From the NCBI GenBank assembly GCA_032821775.1, contig JAVLRN010000011.1:1984001-2048000 (forward strand): 64,000 bases of DNA, given 5' to 3'. A model generated the notes under the pieces. It ran no database searches, had not been told where the DNA came from, and saw only the letters and a program-made list of their open reading frames with translations. Positions within the stretch are counted from its first letter, which is position 1; each line of letters begins with the position of its first letter. Made by a program: the position numbers and the translations under genes. Of this stretch, positions 10,881-23,700 are shown in pieces. Origin of the DNA: Sanguinoderma infundibulare. Lineage: Eukaryota > Basidiomycota > Agaricomycetes > Polyporales > Polyporaceae.

Positions 10881-13252
10881 CTAGTCGTCCATCTCCTCGG
10901 AGAGCGTCAGCCGTTCGCGCACGAGCCGCGCGACAGCCGCACCGTCGATGGGGATCTCGTTCCCTTGGAACCCCTCGGGGTACGCCACCGGGGGTACGTC
11001 TGGGCGGGTGAAGTGCCTTCGCGACGGGATGTCAGTACGTACAGCTCAGAAACAAGCATGAATAGAGAAAGGCAGGGCACGTACTTGTCGTTCCAGAACC
11101 CGTAGTGGACCATGCCCAGCGCGCGGGTGGTGTACTCGTAGTCGTGCGCGAACCCGCCCGGGTAGAAGAACTCGATGACCGTCGACCGCGGCGTGGGCCG
11201 CATCCACAGCAGCGCCGTCAGGCCGTTCCCGTGCACGCCCATCATGATCTAATGCCAATGCGAATGGCACTCAGCAAACCATTGATCGGCACCGATAATG
11301 CAACCGAACGCTCACCGTCGTGCGCCCAGCGAGCTGGAACTGCTCCGCGCGCGAGAGCTTGTCCATCTCGACCACGTTCACCTCGTACCCGAACTCGTCC
11401 CGGAGCCGGTGCAGCTCCTCCACGAGCCGCTCGTGGTCCTCCTTGCGGAGCATCCGCCGGTTCCAGCCCTGCCGCGAGATGTACGTGATCACCGGCACGC
11501 CCTCGACGCCCTGCACCTGCGCGGCCGTGTCTGCAGCCGCCGCCGCCGGGGGCATCGCGCATCCGACGACGTTGTTCCGCACTGTCGTCCACCAGTTGAC
11601 GGAGCCGGGGAGGGCGAACGCGTTTGCGGCCGTGCGTTGCGTGCGCAGGTACATCTCGCCGTTCATCGCCGCGGCACGGTCGGCGAGGACGACGCGGTCG
11701 AGGACGAAGGGGGTGCCGAGCGCGGCGCGCTCGGTCCAGTCGTTCATGAGCTCGAGCGAGATCGAGGGGAAGGCGGCGCGGAGGACCCATTGGTTCATCT
11801 GCGCGTAGTCGCGCCAGTTGTTGGCGTCGAGGTGCGGGAAGAGCAGCCGGCGCGGCGCGGGCAGCGCCGTCTCGCCCGAGGGCGGGATGGTCGGGTCGAG
11901 GGAGGAGTAGGTGCGCCAGAAGCCGAAGAAGAGCTCGGCGGACCAGTGGTAGTAGTGCGTGATGCTGGACGGAAGAGCACGGTAGTTAGTGTGCGCGTTT
12001 GGGTTGGGGCTATGGACGCTGAAGGGACTTACAATTGCTTTGGATCATATGCAAGCCACTAGAAAGTATAAAACGTGGATTAGCGAGGTTCGACTGCACA
12101 AGGGACCGCGAGAGCAAGTGAATGTATGTAGGGACAGGCATGGATCCGGTACACCCGCCTCGTATACAAGTACAGGTACGGGAATGTCGGTCCAACACTT
12201 GTCGCCGTTGGGAAGTACCCAAAGACCGTCAGCGATTCTCTTCGTGTGACGCTGCTATGGCGGCGTTGTGCACACCGAAGAAGTCGTTGGCTTCAATTTA
12301 GTGCTGACACGGACAGAGCAGGGTGCTTTCGAGATGCTCGCGGTATGCAAAACGACATGAAGTAGGTATCATGTCAAAACACGCCTCATCACATGTTTTC
12401 TGCCGCTAACGCCTTTGGGAGGTCGTAGAATCACTCCCATACCACAGAATCGATTCAATCGTTCTGCCCGAAACAACAGCCTTTATGATCGTCTCGGAGT
12501 TGTTCTCGGGGATCAATGATCCTTACGTTCACTGCACAGATGGTCGCGCTATTGGGAAGATAGAGGAGAACTCGCCAACCACGCAGTACTGCAACTCAAG
12601 CTGCCCAGGAGACTTGCACTCGGTTGCAACTGCAGCAACTCAAGAGAAAAGTACAGGACCGAGAAGGGAACTGAGAACTCACCGTTACACCATCAAGCCT
12701 ATGCGCCTCGGTCCCAAATAGTTGTCGTGCTTCAGCGGTGCTAATGACACGCATGTTCTTGTCTGTCGGTGCGCGGAGAGGGACGTCCTTGGGATCGGAT
12801 GTGATAAAGACGGCGCTGGAGAGGATGAAGTGCCGATCAGGGACGTTGTCTGGTTCATCGGTAACGACGTATAGCGTGCCATTGAGGAGGTAAAGGCGGT
12901 CGAATATTGTCCAGCCTAGAATGGGGGTAGGGAGTCTCGTTAGGGGATACTGCTGCCGCAACGCACATTGAGAGCAAGGGGAAGCATACTCGCCTGGAAC
13001 ATGGGCAACGATCTTCGTCTCCGGGACCTGTCCAGCGCCCCAAGTCAGAGGCAGATTCAGGGCCTGAAGCGTATACTGCGTTTCCAGTGTTAACGGCTGT
13101 GCGACGACTTGATCCTCGACGACGTATGGTGAGCGTATGAGATCTGAGACTTGTCCAGAGTTCCTCTGAAGGGTCGCGGAGAAGAAGAGCAGGCATCCGA
13201 AGAGCACGGTGAGAAGAAGGATTTCTCTAGGAGTCGGATGGAACGGCGGCAT
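10881..13252 (-). CDS. GT61-type (DUF563) glycosyltransferase, type II membrane protein
   Basis: Exons (high to low) 12994-13252, 12683-12915, 12033-12058, 11316-11964, 11085-11248, 10881-11016 give 488 residues. The N-terminus has a short cytosolic tail and one hydrophobic anchor (ILLLTVLFGCLLFFSA, about residues 11-26), so a Golgi or ER lumenal enzyme is expected. Conserved GT61 landmarks are FITHYYHWSAELFFGFWRTY, VPVITYISRQGWNRRML and IMMGVHGNGLTALLWM; in the family the last region carries the HGxGLT motif. GT61 enzymes transfer xylose, arabinose or GlcNAc; donor and acceptor here cannot be told. The first intron has a GC donor and intron 12059-12682 is 624 nt, ten times the usual length. 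A 26-nt exon lies beside it. Confidence 0.85.
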
Positions 13253-15953
13253 GTTGGCGAACGAGGCGAGACCGTAACAATGGATGTCGATGCAAAGCCC
13301 CGCTTGTCAAGCTGTGCGTTAAGCCAGATGATGATAACGAGCGTTCAGAACATGGGATAGAGCGGACGAGAGACCGCCCAATGCTGGACCGGTGCTGCCA
13401 GTGGACCTTGTGCTGCTGTCCAGAAGCCAGTCGCCGCTCAGTCCATCTCAGCGCTTGATTCACCAGACCCCGAAACTCGCCCTGCGAATCACAATCCTTC
13501 TTCTCTCAAGTCGTCCCCGTGAGGCTTCGTAGTGAAATAAAAACCAATATGCTTGACCGCGAAACTGAACCCACAGACTGGGCAAGGGGGCAAAGCGATC
13601 GCTGCCGTCTTCCGGGGTCTGCGGACTGTCACGCCACAAGGTCTTAAGCGCGCAACCGATAGAGCCACCCACAACTCGAAGCACACTCAACCAAATCGAC
13701 CTCATGCACTGCATGGGTTATGTCGGGAAATTTTCGTCTCCAATTGTTGAGTCACAGCGGTATCAAGTCGACCCTCAAGTATGCGTTGATTTCACTCTCA
13801 GGCTCGCTGCTACAGTTGAGGCGTGTTCTATCTCCTGCGGAGGTCCGTGTTTGATTCCTCCCGAATGTGACCCTGCTAACCGGACCGTTGCTCCAGCGGC
13901 TTTAACAATGCACACATACTCGTTCAGCTGACAATTTGGAAGCAACACGCTGCCCAACTTCGTGAAGATGGCTTGCACCATCACCGGTGCATACGTCGGC
14001 CTATATGGCGACAATGATGGCCAGTCCTCGGCAAGTATGGACTATGGGCAACTTTTTGTCCCGATGAAGATCAACGACTCGTTTCTAATCGACCGCGTGT
14101 GCACCCCTTATGCCCTTTGGACAACCGATTCCTGGAGAAATTTGTATTTGACCATTCTATCCACTCTCGGACCGGAGAACCAAGCTCATTTCCAGCTTCA
14201 ACCACCGCAGCGGCATGAATTTAAATAGGACGCTTTCGTTCTAGCCTACCGACACCATCTCGACCTGCAGGGCCAAGGCCAGTACTACCGGCGAACGCTT
14301 GCACTCCCGTGGTCACTTCCAGTCCAATCCAGTCCAGTCCAGTCCCCCACCACTGTGTCGGTGGGGATAGGCACAGACACAAGAAATGTATAGGAGAACG
14401 GAGGAACTGAGTACGTACGGATAGCCTAGCTGTACCTTGAACCGAATGGCCGTAGTTGTGGTTACACTCATATTCAAACGTCGCGCTAGCACGATGGTCG
14501 CACCAAACTCCGAGTAAGTGTCTTACACTCTCAGCGGGGAAGATCTCTTCGTCATCGTGCAAGTAACACGTATATACTAGAGAATCATGCCCATGAGGCG
14601 GCAGGAACTGTTTGAATACTGGTTCGACCCACATCGAGTTCCGCCTGTCTTCCATCATGGGAGGGCTGATGCTAGTTGCCGTAACATGGTCGTAACGCGA
14701 ATAGCCAAGCCGCGAGGTGGAGAATCATCTATATTGGTGCCGAAGAATACTGGACAATGGAGGCCGGTAGATCTCCAAACGATTCCGTGAATAGAAAGGC
14801 GAGCTTCCTACAAGTCATCACTACGTGATTCACTACAATTCATGAGCCCTTCTAAGCAGTGCAAGCCTCACTCGCCTGGTGACACGGCTCAGAAGGGCTC
14901 AGATGCAGAGTAACCGCAAGGGGCGCTACGATTTGTCCTACTTCTCGCCAACCGACGCTTTACCTTTAAGCATCTCAAGTCTTCAAGCCAATCAGCTCAT
15001 TCCAGGGTGAACGTTCAAGCGGCAGTTTGCATGGATCAGAACCCAAACGGTCGATTCGACTCGTGCCCCGATATGTCGAAGGCCTTCTGCCGTGAGTGCT
15101 CAGGCGGTCTCTGGCGGTCTGCGGTCCGCCATTTTGGTTCCGCATAGAATGTGTCCGCGGTGGGGATGGTGCGAAGCTCTGCGAATCCAATCAAATCCGG
15201 TGCTTTCGCAACGCAGCGAAGGTCCCGCTCGGAGCGCCCATGTGGGGCACGGGCTACTGCGATGCACGAAAACTGACGTGCTGCGCTGCTGCCCCGTTCT
15301 GCTGGAAACGTTGGCCGGTGTCTGAATGCGCGAGAAAAGGCGAGAAGACGCGAAGGTAAACTTTACGGGAGGGGTGATAGGCACGGGTGAGCGACCGTCG
15401 GGCTCTCACGCGGCGGAAAGATGATCCCGCCTGGTTGAAGTCGCTGCGCGCCGGCGAGGTCCTCTGTCCGCATTGGCCAGTCCTCTTCACTTTGTGCCCT
15501 CCTAAACATTTCATCCGCTCGCAACAGGGAGGTTGTGGGGAAGTGCGGGGTAAGATCGAACAACGCGCGAACTGCCCAGAATGGATGTTGGACAGATGGC
15601 CGGAGCCAACTCGGACCCTGAGCCAACCGGTCATTGGACGACGTGGAGCGGCCCATGCAACCGTCCACGGTGATGAGCCACGATCACATGCAGCCACTGT
15701 ATCCTCGGGAACAGGTACGGACGCCGGAGAAGGCTACTGTGAGTCTTCCTCCACACGTCGAAACAGGTGCTCCTCGGCTACGCGCAGAAATCAGTTTGCC
15801 AAAATGCTCACAAGGTCTCTCCCACGAGACCGCCGCAGTGCTATATGAATAGCGGTCGCTCCACCCCGTTTTGCGACGCAGGACATCCTTATTGACACTC
15901 ACACTCCCACTTAGTATCCCATATACTCTGGGCGCACAAGACCGGTCCACACG
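13253..15953. other. Gene-poor interval
   Basis: About 2.7 kb between divergent GT61 and MFS copy 2. Open frames of 65-150 codons occur on both strands, but none shows a known motif, plausible splicing or codon patterns like the neighbours. A short run of CCAGT(C/A) units lies at 14322-14345. A B-box-like GTTTGATTCCTCC near 13850 does not belong to a foldable tRNA. Confidence 0.5.
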
Positions 15954-18471
15954 ATGTCCACGGAGAAGCTCGAGGCGCAAGCGTCGACGTCGGTCGTGGA
16001 GATCGACGAGAAGGTCCTCGATAGGGAGTCGACATCGCAAGTCGACGAGGCCGCGCAGTTCGACTTCGCGAACTATCACACGCGCAATGCCGGCCGGCTC
16101 GTCATTGATCCACAGTGAGCTCTCCCCGCACTGGTGTGGCACGATCTGAACATGCAGTGCTCAGGGAAGCGAAAGTCGAGTTTGGTGAGGCCATCGCCAG
16201 CCGCCTGAAGCTCTCGAGAGACGGCACGAAGGTGCTCTGGCCTCAGCCTCTTGACGACCCCGAGGATCCACAGAACGTAAGCACGGCCTATCGCTTTCAC
16301 GCTTTGCGCTGGTCCTCATCGACGCTCGGATGGCAGTGGTCGGACTTCCGCAAGAACTTCCAGCTGTTCCTCATCACAATAGCGGCGATAGTCCCCGACT
16401 TCGATTCCGCCATCGGCACTGGCTCCCTCTTCGCCCTCGCGGTCCAGTACAACACGACCACCGGCGAGATTAACAACCTGACTCTGAAGTGCGTACCTTT
16501 TTCCGCATCGTGGGGCAAGATAGTTGACGGCGTCTTTCAGCTGGAGCATCTTCCTGCTCGGTACGATTACCAGGCCCTGCCCAACGTCGCACGAGAATAG
16601 CTGACGAACCTGGTTGTGCGCTCAGGATGGGGTGGTATTTTTGCCGTCATGCTCATGCGCAGGTTCGGTCGTCTCCCGATCCTGTTCTGGTCCCAACTCC
16701 TCGCTGTGGGGTGGCTGGTCGGCTGTACCTTTGCACCTAACTTGAAAACGTTCACGGGTGAGTGGGATTCCTAATCAACCAGGATGCCTAGCATCGACTA
16801 ACGACGGACCTGCGTTCAGCAATGCGGTGCTTAAACTCGTTCTTTGCGTACGTGTTTAAACGTGCCTATTGCTTAAGGTGGTACTAAGTGACTGCGAATA
16901 TTAGGACGTGCCCACAAGTGACTGTGCGTACCTTAGGGGGCTTGGGGGGATGTTTCGCTAACGAATGATGCAGGGTCTTTACATCGTCACGGACTTGTTC
17001 CCGTTCCACTTGCAAGCGAGGAAGGTGCGCACATCGTTGCCTTTTCTGCATCCACTAACTGAACACAGCTGGCATTAGCTCAACCTCTGGACTATGGGCT
17101 TCATCATCTCACCATTCCTGTCACCGTTCATGATGGGTTTCATTGTCGCACGTATCAGGTAGACCCCTGCGCAACCTGATCGACCGTGAATTGGGCTGAC
17201 GAATAGTCCCAACCAGCTGGAGGTGGACGTACGGCATCGGCTCAGTCTACGGCCTCATCGTCGTCCTCTTGCTCGCTTTCTTCGGCGAGGAGACGTACGT
17301 GGCTCCGGCACTGACCGTCGAAAGGGTCGCAGCTGCTGACCCATAGCACACAGCATGTACGACCGCAGGCTTCCAAACCCTCGTCCGATTCCCCGCCCCG
17401 AGTCGGCCCTGCGTTACCGCATCGAAACGCTGGTCGGCATCACGGGCGCACGGATGGCAAAATACCGGGACAGCTGGCACGCCGCCATCTTCGCGATCCT
17501 CAACGTTGTCTGGAGGCCCCACCTGCTCATGGTCTTGCTCTTCGAGGCGGCCGTGTTCGGTTTTGGTATCGGCATGAACGTGAGCTTCTGACATTCGCTT
17601 CCGGGATCCTAGACCAGAGTATTCACGCTGACGCATGCATCCGTATTCAAGGTGACCAACCTCGTTTTCTTGGGCGAAGAGCCCCCTGTTGGGTTTGGAT
17701 TCGGCGAGTTCGGCATCGCCGGATTCTATGGGACCCCAATTGTGAGTCGCTCGAAAGTGAGACGGAGGCGGTGCCTGACCGCCGCTTCAGGTCGCTGTCT
17801 TTATCGGAGAGCTCCTCGGCCGGTACCTCAACGATTATATCATGAACGTTTCCATCCGGCGCAACAGCGGTGTGTTCATCGCGGAAAACCGTCTCTGGTG
17901 AGCCTCGCCGTCTTCCGCTGCGATCGCGTGTCTTTTGGCTCATGGCGACCGCTGCGTAGGACATGCTACATCGGCACCGTGCTCTACGTTGTCGGGTTCG
18001 TCACCCTTGGAGCCGCGTTCCAGAAACACCTGAGCGTCGGCGCGATCGTCATGGGCTGGGGCATCGCGCAGGTCGCCATCATGATCAACACCGTCGCCAT
18101 TTGTAAGTACACCGAGTGGCTCAGTCGCCGAAAGTGAAAATCGCTCACCCAGGGTACCCCGTGATGGCAACAGACGCATACTGCAACGACTGCTTCCCGC
18201 GGATGCAAGGCGAGATCTCGGGGCTGGTCAACCTCGCGCGAACACTGGGCGGGTTCGCTGTCTCGTACTTCCAGGTGCCCTGGGCATCGAAGCACGGTGC
18301 GCTGCAGACTTTCGGCGTCGAGGGCGCGGTCGTGGTTGCGTTGTTCGTCTTGGTCATTCCGGCGCTCCAATTGAAGGGCTCCGTCCTGCGGGTAAGCTGT
18401 CAGTTCGTTGGAAATGCGACGAGGCATGAAGAGATACTGACATGATTTGGCAGGGACGCTTTTCGATGTAA
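15954..18471 (+). CDS. Major facilitator superfamily transporter, copy 2
   Basis: Sixteen exons: 15954-16114, 16165-16276, 16337-16488, 16541-16560, 16626-16757, 16820-16847, 16905-16923, 16974-17024, 17079-17158, 17217-17294, 17354-17579, 17652-17741, 17791-17897, 17960-18102, 18174-18391, 18454-18471; 544 residues, all phases consistent. It aligns with copy 1 throughout: EFGEAIASRLKLSRDGTKVL, GWGGIFAVMLMRRFGRLP, MYDRRLPNPRP, AYCNDCFPRMQGEISGLVNL and a short C-terminal GRFSM. About 12 membrane segments. Ten exons have exactly the same length as in copy 1, including those of 20, 28 and 19 nt; three introns of copy 1 are absent here. Substrate unknown. Confidence 0.9.
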
Positions 18472-18798
18472 TGGCTTCGCTTGCTTTACTATGTACTCTA
18501 ATCTGGATCTGGAACGGCTCTTTAAATACTCAAATAGTTACGACCTTCGTGCTGCTAGTTAAATACCTTGATCTGGAACCATATAATTGTATGCATGTAA
18601 CCTCGGCCGAGTACCCCCGACTTTCACGGAAATACCATTTTGCCTAGCCACACATACCGAGCATAGGGGTCAAAGCAGTGCATTGAACGAGAGCAAACGC
18701 GACGACAAACTATAAACTAACGACAGATGAAGAATGCTAGGACAATGGGAATACATACAGGGAGACTTCCTTATTGAGTCCACGACCAACTTGAGCCA

Positions 18799-19914
18799 TC
18801 ATGAAGATGTCTTGCTTACCGCAGCAAGTGCCTTGGCACCAGTTACAGCAGCGTCCTCGACGAATGTCCACCTCTTCATGACATGCCCACGCTTCTCTAG
18901 CTCGGCGAAAATCATGTTCCGATATGCTTCCACGCCGACCAAGCTTCCGCCAAAGCAGAGTATGGTTTCGCTCGCCTTGACCTTCCGCTCGGGGTACACC
19001 GTCCCATCATCATCCTCCTCCGGTCTCAAGAGGACGGACATCTGGTCGACGAGCTCCTTGGTCGTATGCGCGAGCACCCGGAGCGCGAGCGCGTCTCGGT
19101 CCTCGAAAGCGGCCGCGAACACGAGCGGGGCAAGAGAGGACAGTCGCTTCTCGCGCACGATTTTGGTGTACGGAGGCGGGTCGTGATCCGGCGACTCAGA
19201 TAGGGCTGGGGAAGGGGAGGGAAGCGGGTCCGGCCAGTGGATGATGGTGAGGAGGTCGAAGACGTCGTGGATGCCAAAGTAGCGTAGGACGCGATCCTTG
19301 AGGGTGCTGGGGGTGTTGCGCTTCTCGGGGGCGAGGACCGAGGCGCGGTCGGCGTCCCAAAGAATCTGCCGGACGGCCTCGCGGCCGACGTGGAAGCCGC
19401 CTCCCTCGTCACCGAGGATCCATCCCCAACCGCCAACCCGACCGAGCTCGTCTAGGCCTGGGCCGTCTCCCTGCTTGAAGCTGACGACGATGCCGCCTGT
19501 GCCAGAGACGCATCCGATGGCAGCGGCCACATCGTCGTACATTCGTAAAGGGGAAGCGAGGAGGTGGGTATCGTTGGCGACGACTGGCTCGACGCCGAGG
19601 AGGGCTGTGAGTGGGGGTATAAGCCTGGCTATGGCTGCGGCGCTGTCTACGCCCGACACGCCAAACCATGCGGACGCGAAGAGGGGTTTATCGGGCGTGG
19701 GCGGAAGGAGGGCAGTGGCATCTTGGGATGGAGGGAAGAGGGGCTGGAGGGCGGAGGTGACGGTGGCGGAGACAGCCTGCATGAAGTTGGGCAGGCCGAG
19801 GTAGGCGAAGTTGGATGGGCCGCCAATGGCATGGCCGAGGATGGTCCCGTTGGCGTCGGCGATAGCGGCGGCGGTCTTGGATCCACCACAATCGACGCAG
19901 AGGTAGTAGGACAT
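18799..19914 (-). CDS. N-acetyl-D-glucosamine kinase (BadF/BadG/BcrA/BcrD ATPase fold)
   Basis: A single exon of 371 residues. It phosphorylates GlcNAc to GlcNAc-6-phosphate, the first step in reusing amino sugar from chitin or glycoprotein turnover, in the cytosol. Motifs in order: the phosphate-1 loop VDCGGSKT (residues 7-14), PSNF (33-36), VVANDTHLL with the likely catalytic Asp115, SGTGGI (137-142), GGWGWILGDEGGGFHVG (161-177) and the adenosine-site FGGSL near the C-terminus. These match the human NAGK order, and the length is close to the usual 340-370. A Pro/Ser insert (about residues 243-260) is the only departure. It lies tail to tail with MFS copy 2, 327 bp apart; a role in GlcNAc uptake for that transporter would be speculation. 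Confidence 0.9.
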   Translation of the reverse strand: MSYYLCVDCGGSKTAAAIADANGTILGHAIGGPSNFAYLGLPNFMQAVSATVTSALQPLFPPSQDATALLPPTPDKPLFASAWFGVSGVDSAAAIARLIPPLTALLGVEPVVANDTHLLASPLRMYDDVAAAIGCVSGTGGIVVSFKQGDGPGLDELGRVGGWGWILGDEGGGFHVGREAVRQILWDADRASVLAPEKRNTPSTLKDRVLRYFGIHDVFDLLTIIHWPDPLPSPSPALSESPDHDPPPYTKIVREKRLSSLAPLVFAAAFEDRDALALRVLAHTTKELVDQMSVLLRPEEDDDGTVYPERKVKASETILCFGGSLVGVEAYRNMIFAELEKRGHVMKRWTFVEDAAVTGAKALAAVSKTSS

Positions 19915-20361
19915 GGTGCTCGAGGTACTTGCGAGGCCACGGACGAGTGCACTGGAAGATTGGAGACAGCGAGGGCAAATAGGCCAAGTATTATAAGCTA
20001 ATGACTTATCTCATGGTGAGCGTCGATCAGATAAGTCGGTGCCTGATTCGAGGCAGCTCTGGGAAGCGACATGAACGAGAATGGGAGCCGACATCGATCT
20101 TGCAGGTGGTCGTGGACGAGCAGCAAGGAGCGTCGCGACTGTAGGGACCAAGAGAGCCTCGTCAACGCCGTTGAAAGCAAATTATTATAAGAAAATTGCT
20201 GACAAAGCGCCGTCCTTCAACACAAATTAATTCCTTCAGCAGCATATGCTAACCCACAATTTGCCTGCTCAGCAGGTTACACTCTTGAGGTACGTAGTCA
20301 GTTCCGGGTCCGGAGACTGGTAAGAAGCAAAACGCTTGTGCGGAGAAGACCAACATCGCAA

Positions 20362-20438
20362 GGCGCTACCAGGGCTCGAACCTGGGTTTTGGGAACACTC
20401 TTCAGAATCCCAAGTGATAACCACTACACTATAGCGCC
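20362..20438 (-). tRNA. tRNA-Gln (anticodon CTG) with a very short intron-like insert
   Basis: Reading the minus strand, a 7-bp acceptor stem GGCGCTA/TAGCGCC, a D arm with GTG...CAC, a TGGGA/TCCCA anticodon stem, and a T arm CCAGG-TTCGAGC-CCTGG are all present. The loop reads TTCTGA, giving anticodon CTG (Gln). About six extra bases follow position 37, the normal place for a nuclear tRNA intron, so the mature tRNA needs splicing or carries an enlarged loop. CCA is not encoded. Confidence 0.92.
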
Positions 20439-20732
20439 GACGAGGAATGTGACTAATGATGACATACTGTCAGGGCGCCGTACGGACCGTGCGGTACTCC
20501 TACCGTTATATAGATTAGCTAGCTTGCACTTCAACGTTTTAACCACTGCCACCACCCTCCGTACATCGTGCACACAGCGGAACTTGACATATCTCTTGCT
20601 TGCTTCTGGATCTCGGACTTGCGACACCTTCATTGGACCATTGTTTAAGCTGCATCCACCACACGGTAATCCTCGTTGGGCCCTTTCACCTACTGGTGTC
20701 CAAACAAGAGTTGAGGCCTTGAATTCGTGGTC

Positions 20733-23700
20733 ATGTCTCTGATAAGTGATGCCGGGTGAGTCCCAGATGTCGTTACATGCCGTTGGTACTCTTCATCTTG
20801 CGCGAATGCAGCTATCTCATCCACACGCTTCGCCTCAACTACCTCCGCAACATTGACGACCCATATGGCCCCCGTCTCATCTCCCTTGACCCCTCCTTCC
20901 ATTCAAACCCCTACATCGACGCATCCGGTCTTGCCGACGTCGAGCGGTGGCCCGAGGTAGCCATGCCCACCTCCCCAACCCCATCCGACGACGAGTCTGC
21001 ACCCGCCATCCGCAGAAGACACTCAGGCTTCCCCGGGGTAAACCTCAAGTACACCACGACCATCCTTGGACCTACACGCACGGGCGCGATGGGCCTACGG
21101 GTTAACGGCAAGCGCGCATCCATTTCTCGCAACTCCGTCAGGCTTTCCATGAGGCGTGAGGCGAATGGCGGAGACTCGAACGCTCTCGCTGTAGCTCCGG
21201 ACGAGGATGCAGACGATACCCCGATCAAGACCGAAGTCATCGCTGCGACCCCCTTGTCGCCCACCAAATCTGAGATACCGAGCTCGCCGGTCAAGGAGCG
21301 GGCGAACGGGAACGCGGCCTCGTCTCCTGTCCAGCCTAACAACGGAGGGACGGCGACGTCGGACGGACAACCATCTGAGCCTTCGAGACCCCCAGCGTTT
21401 GTTCCGAAGATCAATTTCAAGGGAGCGGCGGAGATGGAGGCTCGGCGGAGACAACGGCTGCTTGCACGCGCGCACCCGCCGGGGACGGCTCCTCGGGTGC
21501 CGATGGTCGCGGTGAATCTGAACCCAGAGGAATCGAGTTCGGCGAGCGAGGGAGAGCCAGACCCTGAGCCAGAGCCAGAAGAGAGCAGCGAGGATGAGCT
21601 TGGGGACGAGGAGGACGAAGAGTTTGATGGGGAAGGGGACGATAGCATGGAGATCAACGAGGACGAGTTTGACCCGTAAGTGCCCCTGCCCGTGTTTATT
21701 GCGCATATAGGTTGACATGCTCGCGCATGAAGTGAGTTCGCTGCCAGTCGCGTGCTGGCCATGAGCTCGGATAGCGTGTCCGAAAACGCATCCCTGCTAT
21801 CCGGCCTCTCCACGTCCGCATCCTCCATGATGGCCTCCTCGATACCCCCAAGCACAAGCGCTCGCGTGTCCCGCCTCAGTCCTGTCCGTGAAGGCAAGGA
21901 GCGCGAACGGCCGTCCGCCTCACCCGAACGAGACGACGAATCGATGTTCGAGATGGTGACCCCTGCGCCCAGCACCGCGGCGAACAGCCAGACACAACCT
22001 CCTTCGGGCCCATCTGCGAAGCCTGCAGCCTCCGCCCAGACACCCGCGGGCATGTTCGAGAGGAAGGCCGTCGCGGCCATGAAGCCTGCAAAGTCTGCGC
22101 TAACCGCCATGCTCGCTGCGACATCCAGTTCGTCGTCCTCGAACCCCTACGCGGAGCTCTACAGCGCTGTCTCCGGCCGCGCGGAGAGCGAGAGCATGGT
22201 CGTGCGCGTGTTCTTCCCCATGGCGCGCGAACCCGAGAACCGTGCGCTGGAACTCAACGTCAGGAAGGATGCGACGGTGGAGGAGGTCCTTGGATTTGCG
22301 CTGTTCACCTATTGGGAAGATGGGTGGCTGCCCAAGATCGATGAGGGCCTGAGCGGAGAGGAGGACCCGAAGTGGTCGACTAAGTGCTCAGCAGCCGGAT
22401 GGGTTATGCGGATAGCAGAAGAGGACGGGGAGGTGGACGAGGACTTCCCGCGTAAGTGTGTGCAGCTGTCCATGTTGATGTCGCATCCTTACGTGACTGT
22501 GTAGCACCCGATCGGACGGGGAAGATCTCAAAGTTCAACTTCGACGCCTATGCCGTGCTGGAGGCCACGGCATCTCAGAGTCAGTCCTTACGCAACTTGT
22601 CTCGGATGCCTTCTGGTTCTGACTACGGCCATATTTTTAGTCCAACAGAACAAGATCCTGGAGTCGAAGATCCAGCGCCGAATATCGCGCGTCGTGGTCA
22701 AGAAGAAGTCGACCGGCCTTCTCAACGCAACAGCCAATGCTGGCACCCTTGCCCCTCCAACCGCAGAAACCCTGCTTGGAACGAGCGCGGGCCTACATGG
22801 TTCGCTTGGGTCGTCAGTCATGTTCCCCAGCTCCCTTGGCCCGTCCTCCAGCCACGGTCCGCCACTGTTCCTTCGGATCCGTATTGCTAGTGCCGCGGAT
22901 GAGCCCGGTCACGTTTCGACGACTATCCAAGCGTACGTGTGTGCCTTGCGAGCCTTCGCTGCTCCCTGTATTGATTCGCGGTGTCGCGCAGGTCGGGCGG
23001 GATGTACATGGCAGAGGTGTTGGAAGCGGTCGTCCAGAAGCGCAAGCTGAGCGACGCAAAGGACTACGCGCTCGTCGTGGAGGTCGGCGACGTGAAGATG
23101 AACATCCCGCTCGACCGCACTGTCCGCAGTTTGCAGGGCAAGCGAGAGCTCATCCTCATGAAGAAGAACATGCTTCACGAGTATGGTGTCGAAGTTCGGG
23201 AGAGGAAAGCGACGAATGACCCGAACGGTAGGTCCTTGAAAGCGATATCCATGCCGGGACGGTCACTGACAATGTTCTGTTCTAGCATCCATATTTGTCA
23301 CGGATACGGCCGCGCAGGAGCAGAAGCTCAGCCAAATGCTGGATTATATGAACGCCTACAGGGCGAGTGTCCATGTGCTCGATCTCCATAGTCCCCCGCT
23401 GACACGCACGCGCACGTCTGTAGAAATACACTGTGTACCGCAAGATGCCCATGATGGTCACTCGCAGTGCACGTCTGCTTACCATCGATGGCGGCTACAT
23501 TCACGTTAGTCTCCCCACACCTTCTCTCTTTCACTTGCCACTAACTCTGCCGTATAGATTATACCTACGGTAACGAAGGCGAAGCACGTGTTCGACAGCG
23601 GCAAGACGTCTTCGTATCACCTCAAGAGCGTCGTCGCATGCCAGCAGTCGAGCAAGAATAGCGCGACGTTCAAGCTCATCGTGCACAGCGGCGCGGACCG

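Noticed and set aside
11242..11790. A 182-codon minus-strand frame overlapping the GT61 exon
   Set aside because: Out-of-phase reading of the same exon; the other frame holds the family motifs.
11298..12062. A 254-codon plus-strand frame rich in Arg, Val and Glu
   Set aside because: Antisense shadow of the conserved GT61 exon 11316-11964.
13840..13870. B-box-like GTTTGATTCC as a possible tRNA
   Set aside because: No acceptor or anticodon stem can be formed around it.
20911..22110. A 399-codon open frame on the minus strand
   Set aside because: Lies antisense to sin1 exons 2-3 and spans their intron; its Ser/Gly-rich content reflects the complementary strand of a GC-rich gene.
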